Origin: Pseudomonadota bacterium
GTDB taxonomy: Bacteria; Pseudomonadota; Gammaproteobacteria; Xanthomonadales; Rhodanobacteraceae
DNA: 5,138 nucleotides
Direction: 5' to 3'
NCBI GenBank assembly: GCA_023412995.1
Contig: JAEZQS010000195.1
Coordinates: 1 to 5,138, forward strand
Positions 1 through 5,138 of the stretch are shown here, piece by piece. Positions within the stretch are counted from its first letter, which is position 1. Each line of letters starts with the position of its first letter. Both the position numbers and the translations under genes were made by a program. The notes beneath the pieces are model-generated. The model did not search any database. It was not told the DNA's origin and saw only the letters and a program-made list of their open reading frames with translations.

Positions 1-828
1 GTGCGCCTGCGCGCGCAGCAGGTGGCCGGTGGCGGCATCGCCCACCAGTCCCCACAGCGCCAGGCCGTCCTCGGTTTCGATGCAGTAGCCGGCCACCGGC
101 ACCGTGCAGCTGCCGTGCAGGCGCCGGTTCATGGCGCGCTCGGCGGCGACGCAGCGGGCGGTCGCGGTGTCGTCGAGCGCGCGCACGCACGCCAGAACTT
201 CTTCATCGCCGCTGCGGCACTCCACCGCGATCGCCCCCTGCGCCACCGCCGGCAACCAGGCGGGCGGTGCCAGCCGCGCGGTGATGCGGTCGGCGAAGCC
301 GAGCCGCTCCATGCCGGCGCAGGCCAGCACGATGGCGTCGTACTCGCCGGCTTCCAGCCGCGCCAGGCGGGTGTTGACGTTGCCGCGCAGGTCCAGCGGG
401 ACGAGATCGGGCCGCACGGCGCGCAGCTGTGCCTGGCGGCGCAGCGAGGAGGTGCCTACGCGCGCGCCGTGCGGCAGTGCGGCCAGGCTGTCGCAGCCGT
501 TGGCAAGGAAGGCGTCGGCCGCATCGGCGCGTTCCAGCACCGCGCCGATGACGAAGCCGGGCTCCAGCTCCATCGGCACGTCCTTGAACGAATGCACCGC
601 GATGTCGGCGCGGCGCTCGAGCATCGCGACCTCGAGCTCCTTGAGGAACAGGCCCTTGCCGCCGATCGCGGCCAGCGGACGATCCTGGATGCGGTCGCCG
701 CGGGTGGTCATCGGCACCAGTTCCACCGCGAGGCCGGGGTGCGCCGCACGCAGGCGCGCGGCGACGTGCCCGGCCTGCCAAAGGGCGAGTGCGCTCTGCC
801 GCGTGGCGATGCGCAGGGACTTCAGCAC
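1..828 (-). CDS. hemC: Porphobilinogen deaminase (hydroxymethylbilane synthase), 3' end cut by window
   Basis: Cytosolic enzyme that joins four porphobilinogen molecules into hydroxymethylbilane in heme/tetrapyrrole synthesis. 276 residues are visible; the family is usually about 300-315, so only the last few dozen residues lie outside. The N-terminus reads LRIATRQSALALWQ, as in E. coli HemC. Further family motifs are TTRGD (41-45), GGKGLF (56-61), HSFKDVP with catalytic Asp83, GTSSLRRQ (125-132, substrate-binding Arg130/131), LRGNVNTR (147-154, Arg148/154) and HGSCTVP with Cys241, the attachment residue of the dipyrromethane cofactor. All key residues are present, so it should be active. The start is GTG at 828, 7 nt after the algR stop. 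I see no strong Shine-Dalgarno sequence, and the GTG overlapping the algR stop (839) runs into a stop after five codons. Expression is therefore probably coupled to algR. An algZ-algR-hemC order is known in Pseudomonas. Identity is very secure; the exact start is fairly secure. Confidence 0.97.
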   Translation of the reverse strand, partial: MLKSLRIATRQSALALWQAGHVAARLRAAHPGLAVELVPMTTRGDRIQDRPLAAIGGKGLFLKELEVAMLERRADIAVHSFKDVPMELEPGFVIGAVLERADAADAFLANGCDSLAALPHGARVGTSSLRRQAQLRAVRPDLVPLDLRGNVNTRLARLEAGEYDAIVLACAGMERLGFADRITARLAPPAWLPAVAQGAIAVECRSGDEEVLACVRALDDTATARCVAAERAMNRRLHGSCTVPVAGYCIETEDGLALWGLVGDAATGHLLRAQAH

Positions 829-835
829 GGGGCCG

Positions 836-1567
836 TCACAGCGTTCGCACCAGCTTGCGCAGGCCAGGCAGGTTGCGACGGCTGATCTCGAGCGTCGCTT
901 CCACGCCATCGAGGCTGGCGAACAGGCGCCCGTCCGCCGCCCGCGTCAGGCCGGCCAGCTTGGCGCGCGCCACCAGGCAGTTGCGGTGGATGCGCACGAA
1001 GCAGTCGTCGAACTCCTCCTCCAGCGCCTTCAGCGGCTCTTCGATCAGCACCTGGCCACGCGAATGGTGCACCACCACGTACTTGTCCTCGGCCTGCAGG
1101 TAATCGATGTCGGCCACCGGCACCAGCACCAGGCTGCCGCGGACGCGCGCGCAGAGGTGGCTACGCTGGCGGCGCTCGCCGGCCTGCAGCGCGTGGCGCT
1201 TCTCCTCGCCGCTCCAGCGCCGCACCTTGGCGAGTGCCGCGCGCAGGCGCTCCGCGCGCACGGGCTTGACCAGGTAGTCGACGGCGTTGGCCTCGAAGGC
1301 TTCCAGCGCGTGGTCGCCGAACGCGGTGCAGAAGACCACCGCCGGCGGGGATTCCAGCAGGTCGAGGTGTCGGGCCGCTTCGAGGCCGTCCATGACCGGC
1401 ATGCGGATATCCATGAAGACGACGTCGGGACGCTGGTGCTCGCAGTGTTCGAGCGCATCGCGCCCGTTGCGGGCTTCGCCCGCCAGCGTGACCTCGCCGG
1501 TTTCCGCCAGCAGCGACTTCAGCCGCTCGCGGGCAAGGGGTTCGTCGTCGACGACCAGCGCTTTCAT
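836..1567 (-). CDS. algR: LytTR-family response regulator, AlgR type
   Basis: Cytosolic DNA-binding response regulator of 243 residues (Pseudomonas AlgR is 248). The receiver domain covers about residues 1-118, with acidic pocket Asp7/Asp8, phosphoacceptor Asp53 in MDIRMP, Thr81 and Lys101 in VKP, so all canonical phosphorylation residues are present. A linker rich in charged residues (119-135) leads to a LytTR DNA-binding domain at about 136-240, with the characteristic stretches IDYLQAEDKYVVVH (154-167), EPLKALEEEF (177-186) and FVRIHRNCLVA (190-200). The ATG at 1567 overlaps the TGA of the upstream kinase (ATGA), and a GGAGG lies about 10 nt before it within a palindrome. The overlap and family pairing make the kinase its obvious partner. 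The frame stays open far upstream, but that stretch is a shadow of the kinase gene. AlgR in Pseudomonas controls twitching motility and alginate; the targets here are unknown. algR is used for the ortholog type, inferred from sequence and the adjacent hemC. Confidence 0.95.
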   Translation of the reverse strand: MKALVVDDEPLARERLKSLLAETGEVTLAGEARNGRDALEHCEHQRPDVVFMDIRMPVMDGLEAARHLDLLESPPAVVFCTAFGDHALEAFEANAVDYLVKPVRAERLRAALAKVRRWSGEEKRHALQAGERRQRSHLCARVRGSLVLVPVADIDYLQAEDKYVVVHHSRGQVLIEEPLKALEEEFDDCFVRIHRNCLVARAKLAGLTRAADGRLFASLDGVEATLEISRRNLPGLRKLVRTL

Positions 1568-2634
1568 CGTTCCGGAGCCTCCGGCAGGACGACCCGCACG
1601 GTGAAGTCGGCGGGCCCGTCCTGCACCTGCAGTTCGCCGCGCGTACCGAAATGGTACCCGATGCGCGCCCGCACATTGGCCAGCGCGACGCCGTTGCGCG
1701 GCGCCGCCGGCGTGGGCGGCAGTGGATTGGCGATGGTGATCTCGACCCGGCCGCCGTTGCGCCGCCCGCGCACCGTGACCGCGCCGCCCTGTTCGCGCGG
1801 CTGGATGCCGTGGTAGACGGCATTCTCCACCAGCGGTTGCAGGAGGAGCGGCGGCAGCGGCATGTCGCGTGGCAGCGCCTCGACGTCGATCACCACCTGC
1901 AGCCGTTCGCCCAGGCGCAGCCGCTCGATGTGCAGGTAGCGCCCGATGAGGTCCAGTTCCGCGCCGAGCGTGCCGTCGCCGTCGTCGCGACCGAGGGCGG
2001 CGCGGAAGAGGTCGGCCAGGTCCTCCACCGCCTGCTCGGCTTCCGCCGGCCGCGTGCGGATGAGGCTGGCGATGGTGTTCATGCTGTTGAAGAGGAAATG
2101 CGGGCGGATGCGGGCCTGCAGCGCGTCCACGCGCGCCTTCGACGCCGCCCGCACGCGTTCGCGCCACTGCTCCAGCACGTGCAGGTAGCGCAGCATGGCG
2201 GCGGCAATGAGGGCCGCCATGGCGGCATTGGCGAACACGAAGCGCAGCGACTCGCCAGGCGGCACCGTCAGCCCGAGCCCAAGGAGGTGGTCCATGCGGC
2301 AGATGAGCGAACTCGCCAGCGCCGTCACCAGCACGGTGCAAGTCCACGCCAGCACGAACCCGGCGCGTGCCGGCAGCGGTGCCAGCGGCGCCTGCAGCGA
2401 GCAGAGGATCACCGCGTTGAGGAGCGCCAGCCACTGCACGTAGAGACTGACGACGCCAAGCCGCGGCAGCCATGGTCGTGCGGCCGGCTCCGGCGCGAGC
2501 ACGATCACCAGCGCGACCAGTTCGGCGACCACCATGACCGCGAACAGTGTCGGCGCGCTGCAGAAGCGCGGCAGCCACTGCGGCGCGCCCGCGCCCGCGT
2601 CCCCACGGTTCCTGCTGGCCCCGTCCACTCCCAT
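1564..2634 (-). CDS. algZ: LytS/AlgZ-type membrane sensor histidine kinase
   Basis: Inner-membrane sensor kinase of 356 residues (Pseudomonas AlgZ/FimS is about 358). It has four likely membrane helices at about residues 29-47, 60-82, 90-112 and 130-152, with no large periplasmic domain. The cytoplasmic His_kinase domain (PF06580 type) begins RIRPHFLFNSMN, with candidate phosphoacceptor His179. An HATPase-like domain follows, with N-box LVENAVYHGIQP (268-279, Asn271). The glycine-rich motif is weak: ITIANPL (299-305) stands where classical kinases have DxGxG, and GVALAN (315-320) where GxGLxN is usual. The ATG at 2634 was chosen because the more upstream in-frame sequence is low-complexity, Arg-rich and lacks family features, and because a TATACT box lies 6 nt before the ATG. 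There is no Shine-Dalgarno sequence, suggesting a leaderless message. It heads the operon and overlaps algR by 4 nt. The family is secure; the signal sensed is unknown. Confidence 0.93.
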   Translation of the reverse strand: MGVDGASRNRGDAGAGAPQWLPRFCSAPTLFAVMVVAELVALVIVLAPEPAARPWLPRLGVVSLYVQWLALLNAVILCSLQAPLAPLPARAGFVLAWTCTVLVTALASSLICRMDHLLGLGLTVPPGESLRFVFANAAMAALIAAAMLRYLHVLEQWRERVRAASKARVDALQARIRPHFLFNSMNTIASLIRTRPAEAEQAVEDLADLFRAALGRDDGDGTLGAELDLIGRYLHIERLRLGERLQVVIDVEALPRDMPLPPLLLQPLVENAVYHGIQPREQGGAVTVRGRRNGGRVEITIANPLPPTPAAPRNGVALANVRARIGYHFGTRGELQVQDGPADFTVRVVLPEAPER

Positions 2635-2640
2635 GGCCCG

Positions 2641-2646
2641 AGTATA
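2641..2646 (-). promoter_or_regulatory. Candidate -10 box of the algZ-algR-hemC promoter
   Basis: On the minus strand this is TATACT, close to the TATAAT consensus and conspicuous in this GC-rich sequence. Its last base lies 6 nt before the algZ ATG, so transcription would begin at or within a base or two of the A of the start codon, giving a leaderless mRNA. No good TTGACA-like -35 is present; GGAACG (2664-2669) sits at a 17-nt spacing but matches only weakly. Visual call only. Confidence 0.4.
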
Positions 2647-2735
2647 GGCCGCCGCTGTCGTGCCGTTCCGCGACCGCCTGCCGCTTGCCCGTTGCGCGCC
2701 TGCCCGATGAGCAGAAGCCGCGGGGCGGAGCCTGC

Positions 2736-2753
2736 AACACGGCGAACACGGCG
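2736..2753. repeat. Perfect tandem 9-bp repeat upstream of algZ
   Basis: AACACGGCG occurs twice back to back (2736-2744 and 2745-2753); on the minus strand it reads CGCCGTGTT twice. It lies about 100 bp upstream of the algZ start, in the intergenic region. LytTR regulators bind direct repeats, though usually spaced about two helical turns apart, so a binding role is speculation. Confidence 0.6.
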
Positions 2754-2830
2754 CCGGTTGAAAGACCCCGTCCGGACCACTATCGAGTCGGGCTTCCCCG
2801 GCCGACTGCAAAACGGGTGATGTCGCTCTG

Positions 2831-3514
2831 CTAGCCCCTCGGCGCTCGCCCTGCCTGCAACCGGTCGCCGATCCAGGCGCGCAGGTCGGCGATTTCCCCG
2901 GCGCAGACCTGGTGCGCCATCGGATAGCTGTGCCAGGCGACGGCGTAGCCGGCGCCTTGCAGCGTGTCGCGGCTGAGGAGGCCGAGCGCCTCGGGCACCA
3001 CCGCGTCCTCGCTGCCGTGGCAGAGGAACACCGGCAGGCCGGCGTTGGCTTCGCTGCGCTCGGCCATGATGCGGTCGGCCAGCGGCAGGTAGGTGGAAAG
3101 TCCGATCACGCCGGCGAGCCGCCGCGCGTGGCGCAGGGCGCTGGCGAGCGCGACCGCGCCCCCTTGCGAAAACCCCGCCAGCAGCAGCTTGTCCGGCGCG
3201 ATGCCGCGCGCGACCTCGCGCGCCAGCAGTTCCTCGACCGCTTCGATGGAGGCGCGGATGCCGGCCTCGTCCTGGCGATCGGCAATCTGCATGCCGCGGA
3301 TGTCGTACCACGCGCGCATCGGCACGCCGTTGTTGATCGTGACCGGCCGCACCGGCGCATGCGGGAAGACGAAGCGCAGCGGCGGCCATGCCGGGTCGAC
3401 CAGCTGCGGCACCACCGGCGCGAAGTCATGGCCGTCGGCGCCGAGGCCATGCAGCCACACGATCGCGTGCGCCGGCGCGGGCGCGGTTTCGATTTCGACG
3501 CATTGCAGCGGCAT
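2831..3514 (-). CDS. Alpha/beta-hydrolase carboxylesterase / phospholipase family (EstB-like)
   Basis: Serine hydrolase of 227 residues, close in length and sequence to the Pseudomonas fluorescens carboxylesterase type (about 218 residues; family Abhydrolase_2, PF02230). Visible motifs are WLHGLGADGHDF (20-31, oxyanion region), FPHAPVRPVTINNG (50-63), WYDI (69-72), nucleophile elbow GFSQGG with Ser116, LSTYLPL (139-145), HGSEDAVVP with Asp170, and YPMAHQV with His201. The Ser116-Asp170-His201 triad is complete. Such enzymes hydrolyse short-chain esters or lysophospholipids; the true substrate cannot be read here. I see no signal peptide, so it is probably cytosolic. The ATG at 3514 aligns with the family start; the frame extends upstream to 3646, but that part is Arg/Gly-rich shadow sequence overlapping the preceding gene. 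The Shine-Dalgarno is weak. It lies 88 nt after the DUF421 gene and 196 nt before algZ, so it may be transcribed on its own or at the end of the upstream unit. Stop is TAG. Confidence 0.93.
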   Translation of the reverse strand: MPLQCVEIETAPAPAHAIVWLHGLGADGHDFAPVVPQLVDPAWPPLRFVFPHAPVRPVTINNGVPMRAWYDIRGMQIADRQDEAGIRASIEAVEELLAREVARGIAPDKLLLAGFSQGGAVALASALRHARRLAGVIGLSTYLPLADRIMAERSEANAGLPVFLCHGSEDAVVPEALGLLSRDTLQGAGYAVAWHSYPMAHQVCAGEIADLRAWIGDRLQAGRAPRG

Positions 3515-3577
3515 GGCGCAGTCGCCCGGGGATGCGGAACCCCTAGGCTGCCCGCCACCGCGGCATTTGCCAAGCCC

Positions 3578-3600
3578 TGCGCCGCCAAGGGCGGGGCGCA
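3578..3600 (-). terminator. GC-rich hairpin after the DUF421 gene, possible terminator
   Basis: Directly after the TGA at 3603 the minus strand can fold TGCGCC-(CC bulge)-GCC-CTT-GGC-GGCGCA, a 9-bp stem with one 2-nt bulge and a 3-nt loop. No T-run follows, so intrinsic termination is uncertain. It could also protect the 3' end of the mRNA. Confidence 0.35.
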
Positions 3601-3602
3601 GT

Positions 3603-4166
3603 TCAGCTGCGCGACGGCCCCTCGCAGGAAGACTGCCCGGGCGCATCCTCCGTGGCGACGTCCGCCAGCGCCGTGGGCGCGGGCCCCAGCTGCGCGATCA
3701 CGCTGAAGGAGCCATCCACCTCCAGCACGACGGCGCCGACGTCTTCGGCGCAGGCGAAACCGTGCTTGCGCACCGCCGCGAGCACCTCGGCCCGGGTAAC
3801 CCGCTCGCGCCGCATCGCCTCATCCTGCAGGCGGCCATGGTGGAGCAGCATCACCGGCTGCTGGGTCAGCACGTCGGCTGCGCGCGGCGACCGGCTCACC
3901 AGCATGCCGACCAGCCATTCCAGCAACAGCAGCAACAGGAGCACCGCCACGCCGTCCGCCAGGCTCACGTCGCGCGTAGCGATGGCCGACGCCAGCGCCG
4001 AACCGAGCGCCACCGTGATGACCAGGCCATAGGCATTGGTTTTCGCCAGCGTGTGCTTGCCGGCCCACAGCAGCAGCGCCACCAGGATCAGGTACGCCGG
4101 CACGCCGACCAGCACGATGCGCAGCAACGAGGGCCAGCCGGACCAGAAAACGGGAAGGATGTCCAT
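3603..4166 (-). CDS. DUF421 (YetF-like) membrane protein
   Basis: Inner-membrane protein of 187 residues. Three hydrophobic helices lie at about residues 13-34, 44-63 and 70-91, followed by a small soluble domain (about 94-160). The family signature is visible as LLLWAGKHTLAKTNAYGLVITVALGS split over residues 31-56 (R/K-G-K, then the N-x-(Y/F) and ALGS elements) and in the post-membrane stretch QQPVMLLHHGRLQDEAMRRERVTRAEVLAAVR (102-133). Residues around EVDGSFSVI (149-157) match the usual C-terminal strand. The tail (161-187) looks disordered. The biochemical function of DUF421 proteins is not established. The ATG at 4166 has an AGGA six nt upstream, a good ribosome binding site. The gene follows the phosphoesterase by 32 nt and is probably co-transcribed with it. 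The frame runs further upstream to 4814, but that part is a shadow of the phosphoesterase gene. Confidence 0.9.
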   Translation of the reverse strand: MDILPVFWSGWPSLLRIVLVGVPAYLILVALLLWAGKHTLAKTNAYGLVITVALGSALASAIATRDVSLADGVAVLLLLLLLEWLVGMLVSRSPRAADVLTQQPVMLLHHGRLQDEAMRRERVTRAEVLAAVRKHGFACAEDVGAVVLEVDGSFSVIAQLGPAPTALADVATEDAPGQSSCEGPSRS

Positions 4167-4198
4167 GACCGATCCTCGTGGATGCGGCGGACCGCGGC

Positions 4199-4678
4199 TC
4201 AGGCGGCGCGGCCCGGCTCCAGTTCGATGATGCGGGCCGACGCGGTGCCCGCTTCGACGCGGATCTCCGCCACCGCTACCGGCAGCGTGAACCGGCGCGG
4301 CCCGGCGCTGCCCGGATTGACGAAGAGCACGCCGTCGCGCCGATCGACCGACGGCTTGTGCGAATGCCCCGACACCACGACGCCGATGCGCTCGTCCACC
4401 GCGATCGGCTGCATGCGCGAGGCATCGTGCAGGATGCGGATGCGCAGCCCGCCGGCTTCGAGGGTGCACTGCTCCGGCAGCGGCTCGGCCCAGTCCTGGA
4501 TGTCGTTGTTGCCGCGCACGACGGTCAGCGGCGCGATCGCTTCGAGCGCGCGCAGGATGCCCGGGTTGCCGATGTCGCCGCCATGGATGAGGCAATCCGA
4601 ACCGCGCAGCGCCGCCACGGCTTCCGGCCGCAGCAGCCCGTGCGTGTCGGAAATGACGCCGATGCGGATCACCGCCAC
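4199..4678 (-). CDS. YfcE/MJ0936-type metallophosphoesterase
   Basis: Small cytosolic calcineurin-like phosphodiesterase of 159 residues, typical for the YfcE/MJ0936 group (about 155-185). Metal-ligand motifs in order are SDTHG (Asp11, His13), HGGD (Asp35), GNND (Asn58 or Asn57, Asp59), LHD (His84) and GHSH (His105, His107); FVNPGSAG (119-126) is also characteristic. The two-metal site is complete. Members hydrolyse phosphodiesters such as bis-pNPP in vitro; physiological substrates are mostly unknown. The start is ambiguous. GTG at 4678 has GGAG 9 nt upstream and is preferred; GTG at 4672 gives the tighter family N-terminus (IRIGVISDTHG) but poorer spacing. An upstream extension to 4789 has no family similarity. 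A 12-bp palindrome covers the Shine-Dalgarno. The DUF421 gene follows 32 nt downstream and is probably in the same operon. Confidence 0.92.
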   Translation of the reverse strand: MAVIRIGVISDTHGLLRPEAVAALRGSDCLIHGGDIGNPGILRALEAIAPLTVVRGNNDIQDWAEPLPEQCTLEAGGLRIRILHDASRMQPIAVDERIGVVVSGHSHKPSVDRRDGVLFVNPGSAGPRRFTLPVAVAEIRVEAGTASARIIELEPGRAA

Positions 4679-4687
4679 GCCCGACGG

Positions 4688-4699
4688 CTCCGCGCGGAG
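4688..4699. promoter_or_regulatory. Palindrome covering the phosphoesterase ribosome binding site
   Basis: CTCCGCGCGGAG is a perfect 12-bp palindrome that includes the GGAG Shine-Dalgarno of the phosphoesterase gene. As RNA it could pair CTCC with GGAG around a GCGC loop. It may be an operator or RBS-masking hairpin, or chance in GC-rich DNA. Confidence 0.35.
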
Positions 4700-4835
4700 A
4701 GGACCGCGGGCCGACGCTGCCTTGCATGGCCTGCAGCGGGGTAGCGCACGGTGGATTCGAGGCAGGGCATGCACCAGCCATGCGTCCACTGGCGCCCGGG
4801 TTCAAGGGGCGCAAGCTGAAGCCCTGCAGCGGGCC

Positions 4836-4849
4836 CGACGCTGGCGTCG
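4836..4849 (-). terminator. Small inverted repeat just after the TPR gene
   Basis: CGACG-CCAG-CGTCG on the minus strand begins 4 nt after the TGA at 4854. It forms a 5-bp stem with a tetraloop and has no T-run, so it is at best a weak terminator. The position right after a stop codon is the main reason to list it. Confidence 0.25.
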
Positions 4850-4853
4850 CCGG

Positions 4854-5138
4854 TCAGCGCGTGCCCTGCAGGCGCGCCACCGGGCCGCCGCGCCGCTGCG
4901 CCTGCCGGCTCTCCTGCAACAAGGCGAGCACTTCGCCGACGCGCGGATCGCCGGCAGGATAGGGTGGGCGCCGCACGGCCAGGGCTTCGCGCAGCAGCGC
5001 CTCGGCATCGCCCGGCCTTTCCAGCGCCAGCCGTACGCGCGCGAGCGCCACCAGCGGCACGCCGAGGCGCAGGTTGCGCGGCGGCAGCGTGCGCCGTGCG
5101 ATCCCGAGCGCCGCCTCCGCCGTGGCGCTGGCCTGCAG
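4854..5138 (-). CDS. C-terminal end of a TPR-repeat protein (5' part outside window)
   Basis: The frame is open from the right edge to the TGA at 4854, giving the last 94 residues of a longer protein. The segment AALGIARRTLPPRNLRLG, then PLVALARVRLAL, then GDAEALLREALAVRRPPYPAGDPRVGEV follows the helix-turn-helix pattern of kinesin-light-chain-like TPR units (TPR_10/TPR_12), where A-LLREALA-R and P-DPR are typical. It ends in a polar tail (QAQRRGG to the C-terminus). Such repeats mediate protein-protein contacts. In xanthomonad-type genomes they often end large Ser/Thr protein kinases or regulators, but the N-terminal domain is not visible, so the full function cannot be stated. An internal GTG at 5060 is not a credible start because the TPR pattern begins upstream of it. 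The phosphoesterase start lies 175 nt downstream. Confidence 0.75.
   Translation of the reverse strand: MQASATAEAALGIARRTLPPRNLRLGVPLVALARVRLALERPGDAEALLREALAVRRPPYPAGDPRVGEVLALLQESRQAQRRGGPVARLQGTR

Noticed and set aside
104..1816. 570-residue open frame on the plus strand across hemC, algR and algZ
   Set aside because: It lies antisense to three well-recognised genes, its translation is Arg/Ser/Ala-rich without any family motif, and long antisense frames are expected in DNA this GC-rich.
836..2749. Single 637-residue minus-strand frame ending in AlgR, as a possible fusion protein
   Set aside because: Only the part from 1567 onward resembles a protein family. The upstream part is an out-of-frame shadow of algZ; the ATGA junction explains the arrangement.
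2635..2811. Upstream extension of the kinase by 59 residues
   Set aside because: The extension is Arg/Ala-rich without family similarity and would run across the likely promoter; the ATG at 2634 gives the usual AlgZ length.
1651..2820. 389-residue open frame on the plus strand opposite algZ
   Set aside because: Low-complexity His/Arg/Gln-rich translation, no domain, fully opposite a clear kinase gene.
3550..3575. Possible sigma-54 or sigma-70 promoter (TTGGCA) upstream of the esterase
   Set aside because: The -12 GC element is out of register for sigma-54, and no acceptable -10 hexamer lies 16-18 nt from TTGGCA.
2912..3706. 264-residue plus-strand frame opposite the esterase
   Set aside because: Antisense to a hydrolase with a complete catalytic triad; no recognisable motif.
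4167..4814. Upstream extension of the DUF421 protein
   Set aside because: It is the phosphoesterase gene read in another frame; the ATG at 4166 has a good RBS and begins the membrane protein.
1..5138. Mobile element, CRISPR array, tRNA/rRNA or novel defence-like system
   Set aside because: No transposase or integrase motifs, no spaced repeats, no RNA gene signatures; the genes are ordinary housekeeping and regulatory families in a compact arrangement.

Overview
The window is strongly GC-rich, compact and coded entirely on the minus strand. Gene content and order suggest a high-GC gammaproteobacterium of the Xanthomonadaceae/Lysobacteraceae type (Lysobacter, Luteimonas, Pseudoxanthomonas and similar). 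The main evidence is the order sensor kinase (AlgZ type), LytTR regulator (AlgR type), hemC, which matches the algZ-algR-hemC arrangement of Pseudomonas and its gammaproteobacterial relatives. Genus assignment is inference.

In the direction of transcription (right to left) the layout is as follows. At 5138-4854 is the C-terminal end of a TPR-repeat protein, cut by the window edge. At 4678-4199 is a small YfcE/MJ0936-type metallophosphoesterase, followed after 32 nt by a DUF421 (YetF-like) three-helix membrane protein at 4166-3603. An 88-nt gap containing a GC hairpin precedes an alpha/beta-hydrolase carboxylesterase at 3514-2831. A 196-nt intergenic region then carries the likely promoter of the last block: algZ-like kinase 2634-1564, algR-like regulator 1567-836 and hemC 828 to beyond base 1.

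The last three genes look like one operon. The kinase and regulator overlap by 4 nt (ATGA), and hemC starts 7 nt after the regulator stop. The pair would form a membrane sensor/response-regulator system co-transcribed with porphobilinogen deaminase, the third step of the tetrapyrrole branch leading to heme. The phosphoesterase and DUF421 genes may form a second small unit; the esterase may be separate.

I found no mobile element, CRISPR array, tRNA or rRNA, and no sign of an undescribed multi-gene system. The points worth a second look are regulatory: a possible leaderless promoter for algZ, repeated CCGTKTTGCAG-type elements upstream of it, palindromes over two ribosome binding sites, and a degenerate ATP-binding motif in the kinase.
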